A DNA stretch of 9,321 nucleotides from an uncultured Planctomycetaceae bacterium (GTDB taxonomy: Bacteria > Planctomycetota > Planctomycetia > Pirellulales > Pirellulaceae), in the NCBI GenBank assembly GCA_903927685.1, contig CAIYOB010000930.1:1-9321 (forward strand), written 5' to 3'. The notes beneath the pieces are model-generated. The model saw nothing but the letters and a program-made list of their open reading frames with translations, was not told the DNA's origin and did not search any database. This document shows positions 1-5,971 of the stretch, piece by piece (the first letter of the stretch is position 1; the number at the start of each line of letters is the position of its first letter). Both the position numbers and the translations under genes were made by a program.

Positions 1-149
1 CCTGCATTCCCGAGCCTTGCATCCCTGAGCCTTGCACCCCGGAGCCTTGCATCCCGGAGCCTTGCATCCCGGAGCCTTGCATCCCGGAGCCTTGCATCCC
101 GGAGCCTTGCATCCCGGAGCCCTGCATCCCGGAGCCCTGCATCCCGGGC
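1..149 (-). repeat. 15-bp in-frame tandem repeat coding for (GMQGS)n
   Basis: The plus strand shows nine complete 15-bp units (15-149) and a tenth, partial one (1-14). The consensus is CCTTGCATCCCGGAG, which reads Gly-Met-Gln-Gly-Ser on the minus strand. The five units from 45 to 119 are identical at the DNA level. The two next to the unique region (120-149) carry CAG instead of CAA for Gln, and those nearest the window edge carry further changes, including one Met-to-Val. Identity at synonymous positions in the centre suggests recent expansion by slippage or unequal recombination. Because the unit is a multiple of three, a change in copy number would keep the reading frame. Confidence 0.95.
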
Positions 150-304
150 GTTGCGGCACCAGAACCCGCTGGCGTCGGGGTAGTAGAGCCACCCGGTGTC
201 GCACCTCCGGCCACCGCGGGAGCCGAGGAAGAATCGTCGCCGCCGCAGCCGGTCAGCGTGGCGAAGCAGAGGCCGACGGCCGCAAGAAGAAAGACGTGTC
301 GCAT
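1..304 (-). CDS. Repeat-containing lipoprotein, 5' part only (3' end beyond window)
   Basis: Reading the minus strand from the ATG at 304-302 gives an open frame to the window edge (101 codons), so the C-terminus is missing. Residues 1-20 form a lipoprotein signal peptide: MRH, a hydrophobic stretch ([14 protein letters not shown]), then the lipobox L-T-G-C with Cys20 as the expected lipidation site. Residues 21-53 are a spacer rich in Gly, Ser, Thr, Ala and Pro that starts GGDDSSS. From about residue 54 the protein is a tandem array of the pentapeptide Gly-Met-Gln-Gly-Ser, with one Met-to-Val copy near the window edge. The Asp residues at +3 and +4 after the Cys do not settle inner- versus outer-membrane sorting. 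No clear Shine-Dalgarno precedes the start; the start is chosen because the lipobox follows directly. The gene lies 199 bp downstream of the SurA/PpiD-like gene on the same strand and has its own promoter candidate. I recognise no family and no function can be assigned. The call as a lipoprotein is firm. Confidence 0.8.
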   Translation of the reverse strand, partial: MRHVFLLAAVGLCFATLTGCGGDDSSSAPAVAGGATPGGSTTPTPAGSGAATPGMQGSGMQGSGMQGSGMQGSGMQGSGMQGSGMQGSGVQGSGMQGSGMQ

Positions 305-442
305 AGCAGTCACCCGTGGGAAATGACGCTGTCGCAAGAGCGGATCGCGCGGGAACTGGCCATGGGCTCGCAGCCAGCCGGACGCGAGGCGCCGCTTCCA
401 GCTCTCACAACAGCAACAGCTGGACGAAGGTTTGCTTGGCAG

Positions 443-462
443 GACGTGTAACGGCTCACGTC
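443..462 (-). other. Hairpin at predicted 5' end of the lipoprotein mRNA
   Basis: GACGTG (443-448) and CACGTC (457-462) are perfect inverted repeats around an 8-base loop. The transcription start predicted from the promoter at 469-497 falls at about 461-462, so the hairpin would sit at the extreme 5' end of the transcript, where stem-loops are known to protect mRNA from decay. There is no T-run on either side, so I do not call it an intrinsic terminator for the upstream gene. The six-base-pair stem is short and could be chance. Confidence 0.3.
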
Positions 463-468
463 GGGATC

Positions 469-497
469 ATTATGGCTGAATTGTGGACGGCTGTCGA
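469..497 (-). promoter_or_regulatory. Sigma70-like promoter for the repeat lipoprotein
   Basis: On the minus strand TCGACA (497-492, five of six matches to TTGACA) is followed after exactly 17 bp by CATAAT (474-469, five of six matches to TATAAT). The element begins just after the stop codon (506-504) of the SurA/PpiD-like gene and would give a leader of about 158 bases before the lipoprotein start at 304. This implies that the lipoprotein can be transcribed independently of the upstream gene. The call rests on the hexamers and spacing only. Confidence 0.45.
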
Positions 498-503
498 GTC
501 GCC

Positions 504-3086
504 CTATTCCACCATTTGCATCGCCTGGGGGGGGCGAACCCAATGCACGTCCATTTCCTTGCCCAGGTCGCGATACCACTGGCTGAGGAACGTCTGCAGT
601 TCGACTCGCGCCAGGAACCCCATTTCACCCGTCAAGCCGCCCTCGATGAACTGCTTGCGGCGGGCGTCCTCGTCGGGCGACTCGGAGGCGAGTCGGACGA
701 CGTAGACGGTGGTCTGCGGGGCGTTGGCGGCAGTCCCGATTTGGCCGGGCTTGAGAGCAAACACCGCCCGCATGAAATCGTGACCGGGGAGGTCGACACC
801 TGGGACCGAATTGAGCATCGGGGCTCCCGTGCCCATGGGCATCGAGCCGCGGGTCAGCCAGGTGAACTCGGCCGGTTCCAGTACCAGCTTGGCCTGAGCC
901 TCCGGCAGGGATTCCTTCAGCGGCTTGTCGGCCGGCAGATCCTTGGCCATCTTCTCCGCCTCGGCCTTGGCCAGCCGGTACGCTTCGGCCAGTTTCCAAG
1001 CTCTGACGACTTCCTCGCGGACATCCTTCAATTCCGGGACGAACGGCTCTTCGTCCTTGGTTTTCCAATACAGGAATTCGACATCGACCTCGAACGAACG
1101 GATCTGATCGGACTTGTACAGGGGCTGGCGGTCCGTGTAGGCGATCTCCGCGAACGACTCGCGGCGGAACTGGTTGCCCGCAAAGCTGAAGCGGAACGCC
1201 TTGCCCAGCTCGTACTTCCCGATTTCCAGTTCGTCCACTGCAGGGGTCTCGCCAGCGACCAGCCCGTTCGACTTGGCCAAGGCGTTGATGTCCGGCGGTG
1301 TGGGCTCCGCGACCTCCGTCTTGGTCTTCGCTTTGACGTTCGCCTGCCACGAGGCATGGTCCCGAAAATGTTTGTCGATGACCGCTCGGGCCGCCTTTAA
1401 CGCTGCGGTCGCCTTGTCTTGCGCCGGTGCGCGGGCCACGTTGCGGCGAATCTCGTCCTCGACTTCGGCCAGCGGCTTGTACTTGACGGGCGGCTCGCTG
1501 CCGGGCGCCGGTGCTGCAGCGGCATCTTTGGGTTGTTCCTTAGGCTCCTCTTTGGCGGCATCCTTCGGCTGGTCCTTCGCGGGCTCTTTGGCCGCTTCGG
1601 CCGGAGCGGATTCCGGAGCCGGTTCCTGGGGTGCGGCGACAGGTGCCGGCGGTGTCTCCGGCTTGGCAGCCGGCTCGGGGACGGGCTCCGCCTTCGGCTC
1701 CGTCGGGGGCATCGTTTCCGCAGCCGCCGCGGGTGCTGCCGGAGCCGCCGGCGGTTCGCCAGCGGGCGGCGCCGCCGCGGGTTCCGCGGGCGCGGCCGCC
1801 GCTGCAGGTTCTGCCGGTGCCGCGTCTTCCGCGGCGTTGTAGCTGACGAAAGCAAAGGCATCGGCGTCTCGCCGCGGGACGTTGCGGGACTGCTTAGGCT
1901 CCCCAGCCGGCGCGGCGGGGGCATCTCCGGAGGCCGGAGCGTTCAGTGTGGGTTCCGCTGCGGGTTCCTTGGCCTCGGCTCCGGCCGGCTTGGCTTCCGG
2001 TGTGGCCGCCGCGTCAGCAGCGGGCGCGGTTGGCGGACCGGCCGGCTTGGCCGCGGCAGGTTCCTCCGCGGGCGCCGGCTTGGCGGGCTCCGCTTCCGGC
2101 TTGGCCGCCGCGTCGGCAGCGGGTGCCGGGGATGGCTCGGCCGGCTTTGCCTCGCCAGTTCCAGCCGGCGGGGCCTCGGTTACCTTGAAGTCGTTCTTGT
2201 TCTTTTCGTAGTACTCCTGGATCTGCTCTTTGGTGACTGTCGCCATCTCGGCCTGAAGGAACTTGTCGAAGTCCGCTTTCAAATACTGAAAGGCGATCTT
2301 GCGGCGGCGTTTGAAGCCGGCCTCCGGGCTGTCCGGAGACGGATAGCGATCCTTGCCCTCGTCGTACAGCGTTTGGATCTGGTCCTCCGTCGGCTGTGTG
2401 GTCACCTTGCTCTCGAAATCGGCGACGGCCACCGGCAGCAACTCGGCTTTGACCCGCCGGTTCAGACGATTGAAGGCGTCCCAGGCCAGCGCCGGAGACA
2501 TCGCAAAGACACCGCTGCCGGCCATCATCCGCATGTGCTGGGCGGACAGCTCGATCCGCAGTTGATCGAACAACTGCGACCGGTCGAACATGTTCTGGGT
2601 GGCCTCCTTCAGCAACGCGCCGAACTCACTGCGATCCACTTTGCCGTCGGTCAGGCTGTCCAGGAACTCGTCCAGCGCCCGATCGCTGAATCGCACGCCC
2701 AGATCCTGCGCCTTGCGAGCCAGCAAGGCCGTCTGCACCAAGTCCTCTTCGGCGTACGACCGCGGGATCCCCGGGTCAAACACCCGGCCTTCGGCGATGT
2801 TGACTCCCAAGCCCCGCGGCCGGCCTCCAGCCTCCAGTGTCTTCTGCACCAGTAGATCGAGGAAGCGAACCGTGCGGTTGTGGGCATCGCGCATCATCCA
2901 CAATTCGCGTTCGTCGATCTTGCCGCCTTTCCACGTCACGACCGTCGTATCCACCGCTTGGCCGGTGCTGCGGCCCTGATAGCGCGAGATGTAATCGCCC
3001 ACGACGAACGTGAGCATGATCAACACGCCGAAAACGGCCAACAGGAGCTTCTGATTCCGGCGGAAAAACGTGAGCGGACTGGACAT
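504..3086 (-). CDS. SurA/PpiD-like membrane-anchored periplasmic folding factor
   Basis: This 860-residue protein starts MSSPLTFFRRNQK, followed by one hydrophobic segment (about residues 13-30). The positive residues before it predict an N-in anchor with the rest in the periplasm, as in PpiD. Residues about 45-300 resemble a SurA/PpiD N-terminal chaperone domain (helical, with LDEFLDSLTDGKVD and QIQEYYEKNKNDFKV elements). Residues about 302-529 are a low-complexity Ala/Pro/Glu/Lys linker, probably disordered. Residues about 530-855 return to a globular composition (KPLAEVEDEIRR, later ELKDVREEVVRAWKLAEAYR), as in the C-terminal half of PpiD-type proteins. I cannot find a typical parvulin (PPIC) core; only a stretch near residues 770-805 (FMRAVFALKPGQIG) looks like the end of one, so isomerase activity is doubtful and a chaperone role is more likely. 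The start is supported by GAGGAAG (3100-3094), 7 bases upstream. The gene is divergent from topA. The family is inferred by pattern, without alignment. Confidence 0.75.
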   Translation of the reverse strand: MSSPLTFFRRNQKLLLAVFGVLIMLTFVVGDYISRYQGRSTGQAVDTTVVTWKGGKIDERELWMMRDAHNRTVRFLDLLVQKTLEAGGRPRGLGVNIAEGRVFDPGIPRSYAEEDLVQTALLARKAQDLGVRFSDRALDEFLDSLTDGKVDRSEFGALLKEATQNMFDRSQLFDQLRIELSAQHMRMMAGSGVFAMSPALAWDAFNRLNRRVKAELLPVAVADFESKVTTQPTEDQIQTLYDEGKDRYPSPDSPEAGFKRRRKIAFQYLKADFDKFLQAEMATVTKEQIQEYYEKNKNDFKVTEAPPAGTGEAKPAEPSPAPAADAAAKPEAEPAKPAPAEEPAAAKPAGPPTAPAADAAATPEAKPAGAEAKEPAAEPTLNAPASGDAPAAPAGEPKQSRNVPRRDADAFAFVSYNAAEDAAPAEPAAAAAPAEPAAAPPAGEPPAAPAAPAAAAETMPPTEPKAEPVPEPAAKPETPPAPVAAPQEPAPESAPAEAAKEPAKDQPKDAAKEEPKEQPKDAAAAPAPGSEPPVKYKPLAEVEDEIRRNVARAPAQDKATAALKAARAVIDKHFRDHASWQANVKAKTKTEVAEPTPPDINALAKSNGLVAGETPAVDELEIGKYELGKAFRFSFAGNQFRRESFAEIAYTDRQPLYKSDQIRSFEVDVEFLYWKTKDEEPFVPELKDVREEVVRAWKLAEAYRLAKAEAEKMAKDLPADKPLKESLPEAQAKLVLEPAEFTWLTRGSMPMGTGAPMLNSVPGVDLPGHDFMRAVFALKPGQIGTAANAPQTTVYVVRLASESPDEDARRKQFIEGGLTGEMGFLARVELQTFLSQWYRDLGKEMDVHWVRPPQAMQMVE
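1993..2126 (-). repeat. 99-bp-period direct repeat within the Ala/Pro/Glu linker
   Basis: Bases 1993-2027 and 2092-2126 match at 31 of 35 positions with a 99-bp offset. In the protein this gives two copies of a 33-residue period beginning APAADAAA(K/T)PEA, at about residues 320 and 353. It points to growth of the disordered linker of the SurA/PpiD-like protein by in-frame duplication. The match is strong over only about a third of the period, so the rest of the unit has diverged or is just compositionally biased. Confidence 0.6.
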
Positions 3087-3117
3087 GCGCGGACTTCCTC
3101 AAAGGCCCAACTCGGCG

Positions 3118-3154
3118 TTAACATCCCTTGACAGTGCAACCTGTCTAATGTTAA
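3118..3154. promoter_or_regulatory. Interrupted palindrome in the leader of the SurA/PpiD-like gene
   Basis: TTAACAT (3118-3124) pairs with ATGTTAA (3148-3154). Inside it, GACAG (3130-3134) pairs with CTGTC (3141-3145) around the six-base loop TGCAAC. The two stems are separated by 5 bases on one side and 2 on the other. It lies 31 bp upstream of the minus-strand start codon and 17 bp beyond its ribosome-binding site. It could be a DNA operator read by a dimeric regulator or, transcribed on the minus strand, an mRNA stem-loop of 7 plus 5 base pairs. A TTGACA hexamer (3128-3133) overlaps it but has no good -10 partner. Confidence 0.45.
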
Positions 3155-3200
3155 GGGGATGGCTTGTTCGCGGGACGTACCCCGTCCAACAAAGCCGCAG

Positions 3201-3229
3201 ATTGTAGCGCCATTTGACGTAAATACAAT
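3201..3229. promoter_or_regulatory. Symmetric, possibly bidirectional promoter between topA and the SurA/PpiD-like gene
   Basis: ATTGTA (3201-3206) and TACAAT (3224-3229) are inverted copies 17 bp apart. Read on the plus strand, TTGTAG (3202-3207), a 16-bp gap and TACAAT (3224-3229) form a candidate promoter for topA. Read on the minus strand, TTGTAT (3228-3223), a 16-bp gap and TACAAT (3206-3201) form the mirror candidate for the divergent gene. Each -10 hexamer matches the consensus at five of six positions, but each -35 matches only at TTG. Predicted leaders are roughly 120 bases (topA) and 105-110 bases (divergent gene). Confidence 0.35.
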
Positions 3230-3358
3230 CCCAAAAAGCCTTGTCGGCGTCGTTCGACCGTGGATCGGCGACCCATTTGCTCGCCCGCCGAACAGGAATC
3301 CGACAACTGGTGAAAATAGTAAACTTTTGTGTTTTAGGTTAAATCCGGTCGAATAATT

Positions 3359-5971
3359 ATGGCAAAAAAAGCGGCTGCTCCCGGCGCGAAATCCTTGGTC
3401 ATTGTCGAGTCGCCTGCGAAAGCACGCACGATCGGCAAGTTTCTGGGCGGCGATTTCGCGGTCGAAGCCAGTATCGGACACATCCGCGATTTGCCACAGG
3501 GCGCCAAAGAGGTCCCCGACGAGTACAAGGACAAGGAATGGGCCTATCTGGGCGTGAACGTCGATCAGGATTTCACCCCGGTCTACGTCATCCCGTCGGA
3601 CAAGAAAAAGCAAGTCGCGAAGCTGCGCGCCGCGCTGAAAGACGCCAAAGATTTGTACCTGGCGACGGATGAAGACCGGGAGGGCGAGGCGATCAGCTGG
3701 CACCTGCACGAAGTCCTCAAACCGAAGGTTCCGGTCCGTCGGCTTGTGTTTCACGAAATCACCGAAGAGGCGATCCGCGAAGCGCTGCAACATCCGCGGG
3801 AGATCGATGAGGGATTGGTCAAGGCCCAAGAGACGCGCCGCATCCTGGATCGGCTGTACGGCTACGAAGTCTCCCCCCTGCTGTGGAGGAAGATCGGGCC
3901 TCGGCTGTCCGCGGGTCGAGTCCAGAGCGTGGCTGTGCGTCTGATCGTCCAGCGGGAACGCGAACGCCAGGCGTTCGTCTCGGCCAGCTATTGGGATCTG
4001 GTCGCCCAGTTTGTCACGCCCGACGGGCAGGCTTTCGAGGCCGCCCTGGTCTCGGTAGGCGGCCGCAAGGTCCCAGCCGGCAAGGACTTCGATCCCAAGA
4101 CGGGCAAGATCAAGGACCCCAACCTGCTGCTGCTTAGCCAACAGGAAGCGGCCGAACTGGCCGCCCGCTTACAGCAGGCTGCGTTCCGCGTCAGCACCCT
4201 GGAAGACCGACCCTATACGTCGCGGCCGTCGGCGCCGTTCACGACCAGCACGATGCAGCAGGAGGCCAACCGCAAGCTGGGGTTCACGGCCCGCAAGGCG
4301 ATGAGCCTAGCCCAATACCTGTACGAAAACGGCTACATCACGTACATGCGTACCGATTCCACGACGCTGGCCCAAGTCGCCGTGGATGCGGCCCGCGACT
4401 TGGTCCGGTCGGAATACGGCCCGGCGTTCTTGCCAGACACGCCGCGGACCTACGCTTCGAAAGTCAAGAACGCCCAAGAAGCGCACGAGGCGATCCGCCC
4501 CGCCGGCCACCCGTTCCGCTTGCCCGAGTCGGTCCGCGGCGAATTGGACAACGACCAGTTCCGCCTGTTTGAGATGATCTGGAAGCGGACGATCGCCAGC
4601 CAGATGTCGGATGCCCGCGGGCGACGGATCACGATTACCATCGCCGGCGATCAGGCCGTCTTCCAGGTCAGCGGCAAGACCATCGACTTTCCGGGCTTTC
4701 TCCGCGCCTACGTCGAAGGCTCCGACGATCCCCAAGCCGAACTGGCGGACAAGGAGACGCTGTTGCCCCAGGTCGAGCGCGACCAGGCCGTCGGCTGCCG
4801 CAGCCTGGAAGGCAAAGGGCATTCGACCCAGCCGCCGCCGCGGTACAGCGAAGCAGCCTTGACCCAAGCCCTGGAAGAAATGGGCATCGGCCGCCCCAGC
4901 ACGTACGCGTCGATCATCGACACAATCCAGGCCCGCGAATACGTCTTCAAGAAAGGCAATGCGCTGGTCCCGTCCTGGACCGCGTTCTCTGTGGTCCGGC
5001 TGCTGGAACAACATCTCACCAGCCTGGTGGACTACGAGTTCACGGCGCAGATGGAAGACTTTCTGGATGCGATCAGCCGGCACGAGGTCCAACACCGGGA
5101 CTACCTGCGGGAGTTCTTTCACGGCAACGACCGCCCCGGCCTGAAACAACTGGTGCAGGACAAGATCAAGCAGGTGGACGCGCGGGAAACAAGCCGGTTT
5201 TCGCTGGGCCGCCCGACCGCCGGCGAGCACACCGACGAGGTCTTCGTCCGGGTCGGCAAGTTCGGGCCGTTCCTGGAGCAAGGGGACCGCCGAGCCAGCA
5301 TTCCGCACAACACGCCGCCCGATGAATTGACGCTGACGCGAGCCCTGGGAATGCTCGATCAAGGCCAGCGCGAGGATGCCCCGCTGGGATTGTGCCCGCA
5401 GACCGGCAAACCCGTGTACCTGAAATCCGGACGCTTCGGACCGTACGTCCAGTTGGGCGCGACGGACGACAAGGAGAAAAAGAACGCCTCGCTGCCCAAG
5501 GGCATGGGGCCGGAAGAAGTCGACCTGGAAATCGCCTTGAAACTGCTCGCGTTGCCCAGGACGCTCGGCCCGCATCCCGACAGCGGCCTGCCCGTGGTCG
5601 CCCACAGCGGCCGCTACGGACCGTTTATCAAATGCGGCGAGGAGACCCGTTCGCTGCCCGAGGACCTGACGCCGCTGGACGTCAGCCTGGAGCAGGCCCT
5701 GCTGCTGCTGGCCCAGCCCAAGACCGGCCGCGGCCGCCGGACCAGCGCCCCCAAGGAACCGCTCAAGACCTTCGACGCGTCGCCGGTGACCGGCCAGAAC
5801 GTCAAGCTGCTGGACGGCCGCTACGGCCCGTACGTCACCGACGGCCAGACCAACGCCTCGCTGACCAAAGGCATGACCGTGGAGAGCGTGACCCTCGAAA
5901 CGGCGCTCCAATTGCTGGCGGAACGCGCCGCCAAAGGCCCGGCCCCCAAACGCGGCCGACGTTCGAAATGA
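3359..5971 (+). CDS. topA: DNA topoisomerase I (type IA), repeat-type C-terminus
   Basis: This enzyme relaxes negative supercoils by cutting one DNA strand through a 5'-phosphotyrosine link. The 870-residue protein has a TOPRIM domain (about residues 12-125) with Glu17 in LVIVESPAKA and the metal-binding D-x-D-x-E at Asp104, Asp106 and Glu108 (TDEDREGEAISWHL). GPRLSAGRVQSVAVRLI follows at about 183-199. The catalytic tyrosine is Tyr329 in GYITYMRTDST, followed by EAHEAIRP (about 373-380) and MGIGRPSTYASII (about 510-522). The C-terminus (about 620-860) holds four repeats centred on G(K/R)(F/Y)GP(F/Y), of the Toprim_Crpt type, then the basic tail APKRGRRSK. The Cys4 zinc fingers of E. coli TopA are absent, as in many bacterial lineages. 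The start is fixed by an in-frame TAG at 3335-3337 with no other start codon in between. No Shine-Dalgarno is visible and the 50 bases before the start are AT-rich. The stop overlaps the next gene's start as ATGA. Confidence 0.97.
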   Translation: MAKKAAAPGAKSLVIVESPAKARTIGKFLGGDFAVEASIGHIRDLPQGAKEVPDEYKDKEWAYLGVNVDQDFTPVYVIPSDKKKQVAKLRAALKDAKDLYLATDEDREGEAISWHLHEVLKPKVPVRRLVFHEITEEAIREALQHPREIDEGLVKAQETRRILDRLYGYEVSPLLWRKIGPRLSAGRVQSVAVRLIVQRERERQAFVSASYWDLVAQFVTPDGQAFEAALVSVGGRKVPAGKDFDPKTGKIKDPNLLLLSQQEAAELAARLQQAAFRVSTLEDRPYTSRPSAPFTTSTMQQEANRKLGFTARKAMSLAQYLYENGYITYMRTDSTTLAQVAVDAARDLVRSEYGPAFLPDTPRTYASKVKNAQEAHEAIRPAGHPFRLPESVRGELDNDQFRLFEMIWKRTIASQMSDARGRRITITIAGDQAVFQVSGKTIDFPGFLRAYVEGSDDPQAELADKETLLPQVERDQAVGCRSLEGKGHSTQPPPRYSEAALTQALEEMGIGRPSTYASIIDTIQAREYVFKKGNALVPSWTAFSVVRLLEQHLTSLVDYEFTAQMEDFLDAISRHEVQHRDYLREFFHGNDRPGLKQLVQDKIKQVDARETSRFSLGRPTAGEHTDEVFVRVGKFGPFLEQGDRRASIPHNTPPDELTLTRALGMLDQGQREDAPLGLCPQTGKPVYLKSGRFGPYVQLGATDDKEKKNASLPKGMGPEEVDLEIALKLLALPRTLGPHPDSGLPVVAHSGRYGPFIKCGEETRSLPEDLTPLDVSLEQALLLLAQPKTGRGRRTSAPKEPLKTFDASPVTGQNVKLLDGRYGPYVTDGQTNASLTKGMTVESVTLETALQLLAERAAKGPAPKRGRRSK

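Noticed and set aside
1..149. CRISPR array
   Set aside because: The 15-bp units abut directly with no spacers and translate in frame, so this is a coding minisatellite.
32..451. Plus-strand open frame with repeated HPGAL
   Set aside because: It is the antisense of the GMQGS array. The minus strand gives a proper lipoprotein signal peptide and lipobox in frame with the repeats, so the minus strand is the coding one.
1419..2855. Plus-strand open frame (478 codons) opposite the SurA/PpiD-like gene
   Set aside because: It is Gly/Arg/Leu-rich low complexity arising from the reverse of the Ala/Pro/Glu linker. No start signal or domain is visible.
3159..3356. Small plus-strand gene (65 codons) in the intergenic region
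   Set aside because: No ribosome-binding site is present, the composition is unlike coding DNA nearby, and it overlaps the promoter candidates and ends just before topA.
3020..4141. Minus-strand open frame (373 codons) that runs from topA across the intergenic region
   Set aside because: It lies opposite the TOPRIM part of topA, crosses both promoter candidates and overlaps the start of the SurA/PpiD-like gene in another frame. No family features are seen.
5392..5967. Upstream extension of the GPP34-oxidoreductase frame
   Set aside because: The frame is open but lies inside the topA C-terminal repeats and gives Arg/Pro/Gln-rich translation. GPP34 similarity starts just after the ATG at 5968.
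5900..5971. Zinc-finger domain at the end of topoisomerase I
   Set aside because: No Cys4 clusters are present. The C-terminus is made of GRFGPYV-type repeats and a Lys/Arg tail.
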